Shown: positions 35,805 to 44,587 of the stretch, piece after piece
Numbering within the stretch: position 1 is the stretch's first letter
Layout of the letters: every line of letters begins with the position of its first letter
Source: VXNE01 sp964518405
GTDB taxonomy: Bacteria > Pseudomonadota > Gammaproteobacteria > Pseudomonadales > Azotimanducaceae
Assembly: GCA_964518405.1 (NCBI GenBank)
Contig: CAZFGB010000044.1
Location: 15,468 to 79,467 of the forward strand
Direction: 5' to 3'
Length of the DNA: 64,000 nucleotides
Notes under the pieces: model-generated
The model's input: only the letters and a program-made list of their open reading frames with translations
What the model was told of the DNA's origin: nothing
Databases searched by the model: none
Program-made: the position numbers and the translations under genes

Positions 35805-35807
35805 CTG
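35788..35807 (+). promoter_or_regulatory. Ribosome-binding site and CTG start of rnfA
   Basis: GGAGG near 35792 lies 8 nt before CTG 35805. The CTG is the codon that aligns with the Met of RnfA homologues; no ATG, GTG or TTG is available before conserved residues. Confidence 0.6.
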
Positions 35808-36383
35808 AGCGAGCTGCTGCTCCTGCTCGTCACGGCCGCGCTGGTCAACAACTTCGTACTGGTCCAGTTCCTCGGCCTGTGTCCGTTCATGGGCGTGTCC
35901 AACCGGTTCGATACCGCGGTGCCCATGGGCCTCGCGACAGCGTTCGTGCTCACATTGTCGAGCCTGGCCGCTTTCGCGATTCACCACTACCTTCTGACAC
36001 CGCTGGATCTCGGGTACCTCAGGGTGGTGGCGTTCATCGTCGCCATCGCCGGAGTCGTCCAGTTCACCGAAGCCTTCGTCAGGCACGTGAGTCCGCTGCT
36101 GCACCAGTTGCTCGGCGTCTACCTGCCGCTGATCACTTCCAATTGCGCGGTGCTCGGCGTGGCGCTGATCGTCACCGACAGCGGCGCGGGCCTGCTGCAG
36201 ACCATCGCCGTGGCATTGGGCGCCGCACTTGGCTTTTCCGTCGTGATCGTCTGCTTCGCCGCGTTGCGCGAGCGCTTCGAGACGGACGCGATCGCGCCCG
36301 CCTTGCAGGGCGCCCCGGTGGCGCTGATCACGGTCGGGATCATGTCGCTCGCCTTCTACGGCTTGCGGGGCATCGGTCAATGA
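35805..36383 (+). CDS. rnfA: Rnf electron transport complex subunit A (CTG start)
   Basis: Integral membrane subunit of the Rnf/Rsx ion-pumping ferredoxin:NAD oxidoreductase. Starting at CTG 35805 the product is 192 residues, almost the E. coli length, and reads SELLLLLVTAALVNNFVLVQ followed by FLGLCPFMGVSNRF. Six helices and the ITSNCAVLGVAL motif (conserved Asn/Cys) are intact. Starting at the first ATG (35889) would delete the conserved first helix. The 3' end overlaps rnfB by ATGA. Confidence 0.92.
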   Translation: MSELLLLLVTAALVNNFVLVQFLGLCPFMGVSNRFDTAVPMGLATAFVLTLSSLAAFAIHHYLLTPLDLGYLRVVAFIVAIAGVVQFTEAFVRHVSPLLHQLLGVYLPLITSNCAVLGVALIVTDSGAGLLQTIAVALGAALGFSVVIVCFAALRERFETDAIAPALQGAPVALITVGIMSLAFYGLRGIGQ

Positions 36384-36889
36384 TCCTGGCGGCGCTGGTG
36401 CTCGGCGTGATCGGGGTGGTGGTCGGCGCCGTCCTCGGGTTCGCGCGGAAACGATTCTCTGAGGACGGAGAGAGCCTGGTGGCGGCCATCGATGACCTGT
36501 TGCCCCAAATCCAGTGCGCCCAGTGCGGCTATCCCGGTTGTCGACCCTACGCGGAGGCGATCGCCGCCGGCGCGCCCCTCGATCTATGTCCGCCGGGCGG
36601 CCAGGCGACCGCGGAGGCGGTGGCGAAGTTAGTCGGGCGCGATGGAGAGCGGCCGAGCGTGGCCGCGCCCGCCGAGAGCGTGGCCGTGATCGATGAATCG
36701 GCGTGTATCGGTTGCGCGCTCTGTCTTCCTGCGTGCCCGGTGGACGCGATTGTCGGTGCGAACAAGTACGTGCATACGGTCATCGAGGAGCGCTGCACGG
36801 GATGTGAACTCTGCCTTCCGCCGTGCCCGGTGGATTGCATCTCCCTTGAGCCGGTGGCGGAAGCGACCTTGAAGTGGGAGAAGCCGTGA
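36380..36889 (+). CDS. rnfB: Rnf complex iron-sulfur subunit B
   Basis: Membrane-anchored ferredoxin-like subunit. A single N-terminal helix is followed by a cysteine set (Cys46, Cys49, Cys54, Cys70 in IQCAQCGYPGC and LDLCPPGG) for one [4Fe-4S] cluster and two ferredoxin motifs (CIGCALCLPACP, CTGCELCLPPCP) for two more. Length 169 residues. Overlaps rnfA by 4 bp and rnfC by 4 bp (GTGA), as through the rest of the operon. Confidence 0.95.
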   Translation: MILAALVLGVIGVVVGAVLGFARKRFSEDGESLVAAIDDLLPQIQCAQCGYPGCRPYAEAIAAGAPLDLCPPGGQATAEAVAKLVGRDGERPSVAAPAESVAVIDESACIGCALCLPACPVDAIVGANKYVHTVIEERCTGCELCLPPCPVDCISLEPVAEATLKWEKP

Positions 36890-38115
36890 AGCGCCCGCCC
36901 CTGCCTTCCGTGCTGCGATATCCGTTGCTTGCCCGCATGGGCCGGTATGAACCGAGGGTGGCTTCCGGGATTCGCGTCCGCGCCGGCGATGTCCTTGCCC
37001 GCGGGGAAGCGCCGCTCCTGGGACCCCTGCATGCTGGCGCGTCCGGGATGGTTGAGGTGACGGCTGGGGACATCGTGTTGTATCCGGACGGGCTTCACGA
37101 CGCCGCCGGGCCGCTGACCGCGAAAGACCTGGCGGAGCGGGTCCGAGACGCCGGCATCGTCGGGTTGGGCGGGGCCGGCTATCCGACCTGGCTCAAGCTT
37201 CGGCAAGCCAGGGAAGCCGGCGTCAGCACCCTGATCGTCAATGCTGTCGAATGCGAACCCGGTGTTTCGGCGGACCGCGCCCTGCAGCGCGAGCATACCG
37301 AGGAGATCCTGTCGGGCATGCGCGTTCTGGCGGACTACCTGGGAAAACCGCGAACCGTCATCGCCCTCGGCGAAGGCATGGAGGATGTTCCGGAGATCGA
37401 GACGGCGCGCGTCGGGGGTCGTTATCCGTCCGGTTCCGAACATGTACTGGTGCGGCAGGTGGCGGGTATGGACCTCGGAAAAAGACTCCCTGCCGAAGTG
37501 GGCGTTCTGGTGCTGAACGTTGCCACGGTGTTCGCCGTTCACCGCGCCTGGCGCTGCGGCGAACGACTGACGGAGCGCATCGTCACCGTGCAGGACGAGA
37601 ATGCCTGGCTGCATATCGGCCATCCCGTTGCGGAACTGCCCTTGCCCGAGGGTGAGGTGGTGGTGGGTGGTCCGATCACGGGGTGGCTTGCGACGGAAGG
37701 CGAGTCCATCGCCAAGACCACCCGCGCGGTCACCGTGCGCGAGCCCCCGGCGGCGAGTCCGTGCATCCGCTGCGGCTGGTGCGCGCGCGCCTGTCCCGAA
37801 GGGCTGCTGCCGCAGGAATTGTTCCGCCACATCAACGCGGCGCACTTCCCCGAGATGGAACGACTGCGCCTTGCCGACTGTGTTGAATGCGGCGCCTGCG
37901 ACATGGCGTGTCCAAGCCGATTGCCGCTGCTGGCCACGTTCCGGTACGGCAAGTCGGAACGACGCGAGTTGGAGCGGCGCGAGCGCGGCGCGGCGCTTGC
38001 GCGGGACCGGTTCACGGCTCGCGCGGCGCGTCGGGAACACCAGCGCGCGGCCGAGCGCAAGGAACGCGAAGTCCGCATGGCTTCGCGTCGCCAATGGACC
38101 GATTCGCGCCAGTGA
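36886..38115 (+). CDS. rnfC: Rnf complex subunit C (NADH/FMN-binding, Fe-S)
   Basis: Peripheral subunit with the NADH-binding pattern of complex I 51-kDa subunits (GLGGAGYPTWLKL, NAVECEPG) and two ferredoxin motifs (CIRCGWCARACP, CVECGACDMACP). The C-terminus is charged and coiled (RRELERRERGAALARDR). The start is GTG 36886 inside the rnfB stop. At 409 residues it is shorter than many RnfC proteins: it lacks part of the usual N-terminal extension and the alanine-rich repeats of E. coli RsxC. Confidence 0.93.
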   Translation: MKRPPLPSVLRYPLLARMGRYEPRVASGIRVRAGDVLARGEAPLLGPLHAGASGMVEVTAGDIVLYPDGLHDAAGPLTAKDLAERVRDAGIVGLGGAGYPTWLKLRQAREAGVSTLIVNAVECEPGVSADRALQREHTEEILSGMRVLADYLGKPRTVIALGEGMEDVPEIETARVGGRYPSGSEHVLVRQVAGMDLGKRLPAEVGVLVLNVATVFAVHRAWRCGERLTERIVTVQDENAWLHIGHPVAELPLPEGEVVVGGPITGWLATEGESIAKTTRAVTVREPPAASPCIRCGWCARACPEGLLPQELFRHINAAHFPEMERLRLADCVECGACDMACPSRLPLLATFRYGKSERRELERRERGAALARDRFTARAARREHQRAAERKEREVRMASRRQWTDSRQ

Positions 38116-38990
38116 CGCCAACCACGCGGGGAATCATGCTGCGTACCGGCGCGGCGCTCGTGCCGGCACTGCTGGTTGCGACGTATTTTTTCGGTGCGGG
38201 CGTATTGGTCAATCTGGCGGTCACCCTGAGCGCCGGGGTCGCGTTGGAGGCGGGCTGGGTCTGGGCGCGTTTTCGCCAGCTCGACGCCGTCAAGGACGGC
38301 AGTACGCCGGTGACCTGCGCGCTCATCGCAATCGCCGTTCCCCCTGCCATGGAACCCGGCATCCTGGTATTCGCGGCGGCCATGGCGGTAATCCTCGCCA
38401 AGCAACTGTACGGCGGCATCGGGAAGAACGTCTTCAACCCCGCGATGGTCGGATACGCGGCGGCGCTGGTCGCGTTCCCGGCCCACTTCGCCGACTGGGA
38501 TGCGCTCACGGGGGCAACGGCACTGGACGTCTTCGGCTTTCGCGGCGGCGAGACCGCGGCCGAGATATGGCGGCAACCCGCCTTCGGGACGTTCGGCGCG
38601 CGCGGCTTCGAGTTCGTCAATGCCGCCGCGCTCGCCAGCGGACTCTATCTCTGCGCGGTTCGACTCGCGAACTGGCGGATGCCCGTCGCGGTGCTCGGCG
38701 CGCTCGGCGCGTGCGCCGCGCTCGGATACGACAACGGCAGTTCCGCGAGCCTGGGTTCCCCGCTGTTTCATTGGTTTTCCGGCGGCACGATGCTGGCGGC
38801 TTTCTTCATCGCCACGGACCCGGTGACCGCGCCGTCATCGACGCGCGCGCAATGGATCTTCGGGATTGCGATAGGCGTGCTGATCTATTGCATTCGCAGC
38901 TTCGGAGGCTACCCGGACGGCATCGCGTTCGCGGTGCTGCTTGCCAACCTGGCGGCGCCGGCCCTCGACAAGTTGGCGCTCCGAGCATGA
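38112..38990 (+). CDS. rnfD: Rnf complex membrane subunit D
   Basis: Polytopic subunit carrying covalent FMN. The flavinylation motif is TGAT (Thr136 in LTGATALDVFG). Ten or so helices are predicted. Length 292 residues, shorter than E. coli RsxD (352). The start is GTG 38112 overlapping the rnfC stop, and the 3' end overlaps rnfG by ATGA. Confidence 0.94.
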   Translation: MTPTTRGIMLRTGAALVPALLVATYFFGAGVLVNLAVTLSAGVALEAGWVWARFRQLDAVKDGSTPVTCALIAIAVPPAMEPGILVFAAAMAVILAKQLYGGIGKNVFNPAMVGYAAALVAFPAHFADWDALTGATALDVFGFRGGETAAEIWRQPAFGTFGARGFEFVNAAALASGLYLCAVRLANWRMPVAVLGALGACAALGYDNGSSASLGSPLFHWFSGGTMLAAFFIATDPVTAPSSTRAQWIFGIAIGVLIYCIRSFGGYPDGIAFAVLLANLAAPALDKLALRA

Positions 38991-39592
38991 CGGCACCGCG
39001 AGCGACCCCGGCGCGCGCCGCGCTTCTTCTCGGCCTGATGATGGTCGCCGCCGGCGCGTTGCTCGCGGGCATCGACGCGATCACCGGACACCGCATCGAA
39101 GCGAACGAGCGGCAACAGCGACAGGCGACGCTCCGGGAACTCTCGGGACTCGACATCGAAATGTCCGGCCACGAAGATGTCGCCGCATGCGATCAAGGCC
39201 TGGTGGCGTTGGCGGTCGTGGAGAACGGTTACGGGGGTTCGATGGACGTGGTCGCCGCCTTCCGGCGCGGGCGCCTGTCGGGCGTGCGCGTAACGCGCCA
39301 TGGAGAAACACCCGGTTTTGCCGATATCCTCGATCCTTCGGACTGGATTGGACGCATTGACGCCGATGGCGAGGTCGATGCCGTCACCGGTGCCACGATC
39401 ACATCCAACGCGGTGCTGCGCGCCAGGGATGCTGCCGTTTCCCGGTGGTCCGCCGAGGCTTGGTGCCTGCATGGAAGTACGCCTCCGGCGAAGGGGGCAT
39501 TGCCGGCACTTCCGTACGCGTCGGCGGTCGGGGAAGCTCGCCTTCTTCGCGAGGGACACCCTCGCGCTCCTGGGGCTGAAGGCTCCCGGTGA
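38987..39592 (+). CDS. rnfG: Rnf complex subunit G (FMN-binding)
   Basis: Periplasmic flavoprotein with one N-terminal helix. The FMN attachment motif is VTGATITS with Thr137 as the acceptor. The last 45 residues (about 39457-39592) are encoded partly by the genome's palindromic repeat, so this tail (EGHPRAPGAEGSR) is not conserved protein. 201 residues. rnfE starts with GTG inside its stop. Confidence 0.93.
   Translation: MTAPRATPARAALLLGLMMVAAGALLAGIDAITGHRIEANERQQRQATLRELSGLDIEMSGHEDVAACDQGLVALAVVENGYGGSMDVVAAFRRGRLSGVRVTRHGETPGFADILDPSDWIGRIDADGEVDAVTGATITSNAVLRARDAAVSRWSAEAWCLHGSTPPAKGALPALPYASAVGEARLLREGHPRAPGAEGSR
39546..39590 (+). repeat. Fourth copy of the palindromic repeat, inside the rnfG 3' end
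   Basis: CGAGGGACACCCTCG at 39550-39564 followed by a GGGGCTGAAGGCTC tail, the same layout as the copies at 33643-33753. It keeps the rnfG frame open to the GTGA junction with rnfE. Confidence 0.75.
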
Positions 39593-40149
39593 ACGAGATC
39601 TTCAAGGACGCCGCGTGGCACCACAATCCGGCGTGGGGCCGGCTGCTGGGCCTGTGCCCGCTGCTGGCGGTGACGACAACCCTCGAGAACGCGCTGGGAC
39701 TGGCGGCGGCCAGCGCCTTCGTGGTCGTCGGTTCGGCGGGAACGGTGTCCCTGATTCGCGCTTTCGTCCCGGCCGATGTCCGGCTGCCGGTTTTCGTGCT
39801 GGTCATCGCCACCTTCACGTCGGCGGCGACGATGTTGATGCAGGCGTACGCGTTCGATCTCTACGAGCGCGTCGCGCTCTTCGTGCAGATCATAGTCACC
39901 AACTGCATGATCCTCGGCAGACTCGAACAGTTCGCTTCCAGGCAGCCGCCAGGACGGGCGCTGGCGGACGCGTTCGGCACGGCCTGCGGCTTTGCCGTCG
40001 CCCTGATCGCGCTCGGCGCGGTGAGGGAACTCGCGGCCTCGGTAGTTCCCCTCGCGGCATTGGCGCCCGGAGCGTTCATCTTGGCGGGCCTGCTGCTGGC
40101 GGCGGCGCGCGCCGGCGGCACGTTCGCGAGGTTGCATCGCCGAACGTAA
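39589..40149 (+). CDS. rnfE: Rnf complex membrane subunit E
   Basis: Sixth Rnf subunit, homologous to RnfA. It starts GTG AAC GAG ATC in the rnfG stop and has MILGRLEQFASRQPPGRAL after a VQIIVTNC helix, like the NNC(A/M)ILG motif of the family. Length 186 residues. It closes the operon; the usual downstream gene nth is missing here and lies 10.6 kb further on. Confidence 0.94.
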   Translation: MNEIFKDAAWHHNPAWGRLLGLCPLLAVTTTLENALGLAAASAFVVVGSAGTVSLIRAFVPADVRLPVFVLVIATFTSAATMLMQAYAFDLYERVALFVQIIVTNCMILGRLEQFASRQPPGRALADAFGTACGFAVALIALGAVRELAASVVPLAALAPGAFILAGLLLAAARAGGTFARLHRRT

Positions 40150-40199
40150 CGAGTTCATCCTTCACTCACCAGCACCGTGAGCCATAAGGCAGGCAAGAC

Positions 40200-40517
40200 A
40201 TGATTTTGACCACGACATCCGTGATCGAGGGGAAGAAGGTTCGCGAATACAGGGGCATCGTCACGGGCGAGGCGATCGTCGGCGCGAATGTCTTCCGGGA
40301 TTTTTTCGCGGGCATTCGGGACATCGTTGGAGGACGTTCGGGCGCCTACGAGAAGGAACTGCAAAAGGCGCGCGAGATCGCGCTGGAAGAGATGTCCCAT
40401 AAAGCTCGCCTACAAGGCGCGAACGCCATCGTCGGAATCGACCTCGACTATGAGGTCGTGGGTCAGGGCGGCAGCATGCTCATGGTCACGGCTTGCGGCA
40501 CGGCCGTGACTGTCTGA
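40200..40517 (+). CDS. YbjQ-family (heavy-metal-binding domain) protein
   Basis: 105-residue protein of the YbjQ/DUF74 family: TTTSVIEGKKVREYRGIVTG, then KARLQGANAIVGIDLDYE and SMLMVTACGTAV. It forms small pentameric rings in known members; the biological role is unclear. It lies 50 bp after rnfE on the same strand and begins the segment inserted between rnfE and nth. Confidence 0.9.
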   Translation: MILTTTSVIEGKKVREYRGIVTGEAIVGANVFRDFFAGIRDIVGGRSGAYEKELQKAREIALEEMSHKARLQGANAIVGIDLDYEVVGQGGSMLMVTACGTAVTV

Positions 40518-40545
40518 AGCCGGCTGACCGGTTGCATCGCAGGTC

Positions 40546-41397
40546 ATGTCCAGTTCGCATCCGCAACGCGGCACCCCAACGCTCGATTCGCGTGCTCTTG
40601 GCTGGGGGCCTCCAAGGGGCGGGCAGTTGCTCCTGATCGAGACGCATCTTTGGCGTTACGCGCTGTATCGGGCGTATCTCAACCTGGTCGGGGAGGCGTC
40701 CAGGTACTATCTCGGCTGGTTGTGGTGGTTGTTGGAACCGATCGCCATGACCGCTGTGTTCTACGTCGTGTTTACCTACATCCGATCGTCGAACATCGAC
40801 AACTTTGCGTACTTTCTGATCGTCGGTATCACGATGTGGCTTTGGTTCGCCAATGGCGTAGCCAACTCCACGGACTGCATTGCGGTGTCCAGGAGCATCA
40901 TTTCCTACATCCGCGTGCCGAAGCTCCTGTTTCCCATCATTGCCGTATCTTCAGCCACGCTGAAGCAGGGTTTCGTATTCGCCATCGTCCTGATGCTGAT
41001 GGGAGCGATATTCGGGCCGAACGGAGCATGGCTTGTTCTGCCGGTGCTGGCGTTGGCGCAGTTCCTGATGACTCTTGCCGTGGCCTCGACGGTTGCTTTC
41101 GCCTGTTGCTGGGTTCGGGATTTCCGGTTCATCGTCCGGTCGGGTCTCACGCTGATGATGTTCTGTTCGGGGATCTTTTATTCGATAGAGGGAATGCAGC
41201 CCGAGCATCAGGAGTTGTTTCGCCTGAATCCCATGTTCGTGATGATCGAGCAGTATCGCCTCGTGCTGATGCATGCGAGTGCGCCGGATTTGTTCTGGTG
41301 CGCCAAGGTGGCAGCCGCGGCGCTGTTGTGGCTCTGGGTGGTTCGGTCGGCATTTGAACGATTCGACCTGACGTTGACGCGACGCGTGATCGACTGA
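40546..41397 (+). CDS. ABC-2 type polysaccharide export permease (Wzm-like)
   Basis: Six predicted transmembrane helices with the ABC-2 family look: LVGEASRYYLGWLWWLLEP, IRVPKLLFPIIAVSSA and FYSIEGMQPEHQELFRLNPM. It would export O-antigen or capsule glycan with an ATPase partner, which is not in the window. The N-terminal 30 residues are not conserved, so the ATG at 40546 may be too early. The cluster around it (sulfotransferases, rmlD, glycosyltransferase, galE) fits a surface-polysaccharide role. Confidence 0.85.
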   Translation: MSSSHPQRGTPTLDSRALGWGPPRGGQLLLIETHLWRYALYRAYLNLVGEASRYYLGWLWWLLEPIAMTAVFYVVFTYIRSSNIDNFAYFLIVGITMWLWFANGVANSTDCIAVSRSIISYIRVPKLLFPIIAVSSATLKQGFVFAIVLMLMGAIFGPNGAWLVLPVLALAQFLMTLAVASTVAFACCWVRDFRFIVRSGLTLMMFCSGIFYSIEGMQPEHQELFRLNPMFVMIEQYRLVLMHASAPDLFWCAKVAAAALLWLWVVRSAFERFDLTLTRRVID

Positions 41398-41518
41398 CCG
41401 GCGTATCGCTGCGGACGAACATTGCCTTATGCTCGCCGGAAGCGATAGCAGCGGTCGTGCCCATCGCGGAACGTGATCGAGTGCCCGGCGGAGACGGGCG
41501 CGGACAATCGAGGACGAA

Positions 41519-42550
41519 TTGAGAAAGTTGCTGGTTCACATCGGATGCGCCAAGGGCGGCAGCTCGGCGATTCAGAAAGGACTCAGGATCAACTGCGAGG
41601 CGCTTGCGTCGCGGGGCATTGCGGTGCCGGGCCACGACCTGGAGACCGGGTCCCATGTGTCGGGCTCCCACGGCGATTTCTTCGAGACGTACCTCAAGGA
41701 TCGCCGCGCGATGGATATACCCGAACTCGGCGATCTGCTGGACGCCCAGGCCGACCGGAGCGGGGCTTCCACCGTGGTTCTGTCCGCGGAGAACCTTTCC
41801 AATCCCACCGGCTTTGAACGGGTGTTCGAGAAACTGGCGGATCGCTTCGACGTTTCGGTCCTGTTCTATGCGCGCAGACAGGATGAGTATCTCGCCTCGG
41901 CATGGCAGCAGTGGTACATCAAGCGCGGCGATTCGCTGCTTCTGTGGATGGTCCATTGCATTCGTTTCATGGTCGGAGACTGGTATGCGACGCTGCAGCC
42001 GTGGGCGGACGCGCTTGGAGACGAACGCATAGTGGCGCGCGTCTATGATCGGGACAGGCTCGTCGAACAGGACGTTTTCCTGGACTTTCTCCAGGTGCTC
42101 GGCGAGGACGCCGAGGGACTGGAAGGGCCGGGCGAGACCTATCCCAGCCTGAGTCCCATGCTGAGCCGCGTTGTCGAGGGAAGGGGTTACCTGTTCGACG
42201 GTCCGAATGATCAGGCCTTCTATCGGAGCGTCAGTGAACTGGCGCCCGATCTCGTGAGGAAGCGGGGGAATGAGCCTGGAATATTCAGTCCGGACGAGGC
42301 GAACGCCATCATGGTTGCCTTCAGGCAGTCAAATGAACGGTTCCGGAAGCGTTATCTGCCGCATATCAAGCGGCCGCTGTTTCCGATGGGGCCCGGCGGC
42401 AAAACGACCGGAGAAGTCGACAAGGACGCCTTCGAACGCGAGCTCCTTCAGGCGCAGATCTTCAATCTGCACAAACAGCTCGACGAAGTTCGCGAGGCTC
42501 TCAGGCAGCTGGCGGAATCGCTCGCGCCTCCCGGCGAAGGATCAGGTTGA
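41519..42550 (+). CDS. Sulfotransferase-like protein
   Basis: The N-terminal MRKLLVHIGCAKGGSSAIQK has the shape of the PAPS-binding loop of carbohydrate sulfotransferases (HIGxxKTGTTxLQ), but with GGSS in place of TGTT. LSAENLSNPTGFERV and VSVLFYARRQDEYLASAWQQ in two parts match the 3'-phosphate-binding segment. It ends in a short coiled coil. 343 residues, starting at TTG 41519 (GAGGA four bases upstream). Probably sulfates or otherwise modifies the surface glycan. Confidence 0.7.
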   Translation: MRKLLVHIGCAKGGSSAIQKGLRINCEALASRGIAVPGHDLETGSHVSGSHGDFFETYLKDRRAMDIPELGDLLDAQADRSGASTVVLSAENLSNPTGFERVFEKLADRFDVSVLFYARRQDEYLASAWQQWYIKRGDSLLLWMVHCIRFMVGDWYATLQPWADALGDERIVARVYDRDRLVEQDVFLDFLQVLGEDAEGLEGPGETYPSLSPMLSRVVEGRGYLFDGPNDQAFYRSVSELAPDLVRKRGNEPGIFSPDEANAIMVAFRQSNERFRKRYLPHIKRPLFPMGPGGKTTGEVDKDAFERELLQAQIFNLHKQLDEVREALRQLAESLAPPGEGSG

Positions 42551-42554
42551 TAGC

Positions 42555-43445
42555 TCAGGACGCGTGACCCTTGGCGCGCAGATAACGTTCGAGCGCTTCC
42601 TGCCATGGCGGCAGCCCGCCAAAGCCCGCCGATACCCTGGTGTTGTCGAGAGCGCTGTAGCGGGGTCTTTCGGCACGCATTGGATACTCGCCGCTGGCAC
42701 ACGCCAGCACCGATGCCTCGACACCCGCCTGGCGAACGATTTCTTCCGCGAATCCGAACCAGGTCGCGGTTCCGCTGTTCACCACGTGATAGGTGCCGGG
42801 GTCACATTCCTGCATCAACATCCGGACCACGACGGCGGCGACATCCTCGGTTGAGGTGGGCGACATCACCTGGTCGTCGACGACGCGAAGCGCGCCGCGC
42901 TCCTTTCCGAGGCGGATGATCGTCTCTACGAAATTGCCGCCCTTGCCGCTGACGCCGGCGACGCCGAAGAGGGACGCGACGCGAACAACCACCAGGTCAT
43001 CCAGGATCAGTCCCGCCAGCGTCTCCCCGACCTCTTTCGATGCACCATAGACGTTGACGGGCGCCGTTGGATCGTCTTCGCGCAGGGGCGCGTCGCGGCC
43101 GGCATCGCCGCCGAACACGTAATCCGTGCTGATGTGAACGAGCCGGGCCCCCTTGCGCGCGCACAGGCGGGCCATTTGCCGCACGGCGCGCGCATTCACC
43201 GCAAACGCGAGCGTCGCGTTGTCTTCCGCCTCGTCCGTCTTGTGGTAGCCGGCGCAGTTGACCAGGACGTCGAAGTCCCAGTCGCCGAGTCTTTCCTCCA
43301 TCTCAGGCGAGGTCAGGTCCAACCGGTCGCGTCCGACCGGCAAGAGTTGGAAGGGCTTGCCCGCGCCCTCGTGGATGTGTCGGATGTCTTGTCCGAGTTG
43401 CCCGTTCGGACCCAGCAGCACGACCCTCAATCTGGTTCCCGGCAC
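42555..43445 (-). CDS. rmlD: dTDP-4-dehydrorhamnose reductase-like protein (RmlD)
   Basis: SDR-superfamily enzyme for the last step of dTDP-L-rhamnose synthesis. GPNGQLGQDI is the Rossmann loop (usually GxxGQLG), STDYVFGG and YGASKEVGE carry the catalytic Ser-Tyr-Lys set, and PTSTEDVAAVVVRML and NSGTATWFGFAEEI are family segments. Length 296 residues. The other rml genes are not here. The GTG start overlaps the glycosyltransferase 3' end by 19 bp. A close relative with another sugar product is possible. Confidence 0.85.
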   Translation of the reverse strand: MPGTRLRVVLLGPNGQLGQDIRHIHEGAGKPFQLLPVGRDRLDLTSPEMEERLGDWDFDVLVNCAGYHKTDEAEDNATLAFAVNARAVRQMARLCARKGARLVHISTDYVFGGDAGRDAPLREDDPTAPVNVYGASKEVGETLAGLILDDLVVVRVASLFGVAGVSGKGGNFVETIIRLGKERGALRVVDDQVMSPTSTEDVAAVVVRMLMQECDPGTYHVVNSGTATWFGFAEEIVRQAGVEASVLACASGEYPMRAERPRYSALDNTRVSAGFGGLPPWQEALERYLRAKGHAS

Positions 43446-44575
43446 CGATCCCGACTCTTGACAACGAGTTGTTCCAGCACGTCCTGCAGCATGCCGAGCT
43501 TTGCCTTTCCGTCGACACTCGCGCGAACCCGGCCTGGAAGTCGCGACGTCCAGGCGCCGTCGTCTTCCTCCACGATCCTCGGCAGGACGGTTGCGATTCG
43601 TTGTGCATTCGGAGCTCCGGTGAACGCGTACCCCAGGCTCGCCAGCATGGCCGCGCTGGCGCCCGTTTCCGAAAACGCCATCACCTTCCTGCCGAGCAAG
43701 AGAGCTTCCGGGACTACCAGCGGGTTCGGGTCCTCACGCGAGGACAGGAGAAACGCGTCCAGGCGCCGCAAGTAAGCGTAGGGATTCTCGGTAAGGCCGG
43801 TGGTATAGAAGTTTGGACATGCGAGCGATCGGGAGCGCGCGTGGGTCTCGTCGTTCAGGAGCGTATCGGGCGGCGCCCAGGGTCCGATCCAGAGGAAGTC
43901 GTATTGGGGAAGCCGAACCGCGAGATCGAGGAAGATATCGGCTCCTTTGCGCGGTTGCGCCAACCCGCACATGCCGATGAGCGCGCGGCCGTCGCCTTCG
44001 AGCAAGTTGCCGATTTCGTTGATCGGGCCGGGAACGTGCAGTTCGCTCTGGGACAGGACCGTATCCGCGTCGATGAAGATGCCGAGATTCAGGTGATTCT
44101 GCACCGACGTACCGGTGAGGATCTCGATGTCGTCCAATGCCTGTTGAGATGCTCCTACCAGCAGGTCGGTCCACTGAAGAATCCTCGGCGTGCAGATGGT
44201 CGACAGCAATCCGGGCAAGCTGGTGCCGATTTCGTGCGTGTGCAGGGCGACGGGCACGCCGGCGCGGGCGCCGGCCTCGCACCATTCGCCCGACGCGATC
44301 GAGTTGACGTACAGGACGTCGGGCGCGAGTTCGCCCAGCATGGTCATGGCCTGATCGACGCGTTCCTTGTACGTCAGGTCGCAAAGCTGGCGGCTGGTGT
44401 CGAGAGAATGAAAGGAGGGCCGCAAGCGCGCGTATCGAGGGAGCTCGATCAATGGCCCGTCACTCTTTGCGAGCAGGGACACCTCGTGGCTGCCCGCGAG
44501 AAACAGGGCGATGTCGAACCCTATTCTCGGTGCGCCGGTAAGGCTCGCTTCATGGCAGACGACGCAGATGTGCAT
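43427..44575 (-). CDS. Glycosyltransferase, group 1 family (GT-B fold)
   Basis: Family GT4-like enzyme. It starts MHICVVCHEASLTGAPRIGF, carries VNSIASGEWCEAGARAGVPV with LHTHE in the acceptor half, and GMCGLAQPRKGADIF plus SSREDPNPLVVPEALLLGRK (the EX7E donor-binding block) in the C-terminal half. 382 residues. Part of the minus-strand run from 48559 to 42555. Confidence 0.87.
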   Translation of the reverse strand: MHICVVCHEASLTGAPRIGFDIALFLAGSHEVSLLAKSDGPLIELPRYARLRPSFHSLDTSRQLCDLTYKERVDQAMTMLGELAPDVLYVNSIASGEWCEAGARAGVPVALHTHEIGTSLPGLLSTICTPRILQWTDLLVGASQQALDDIEILTGTSVQNHLNLGIFIDADTVLSQSELHVPGPINEIGNLLEGDGRALIGMCGLAQPRKGADIFLDLAVRLPQYDFLWIGPWAPPDTLLNDETHARSRSLACPNFYTTGLTENPYAYLRRLDAFLLSSREDPNPLVVPEALLLGRKVMAFSETGASAAMLASLGYAFTGAPNAQRIATVLPRIVEEDDGAWTSRLPGRVRASVDGKAKLGMLQDVLEQLVVKSRDRCREPD

Positions 44576-44587
44576 GCCGGTGTCCTT

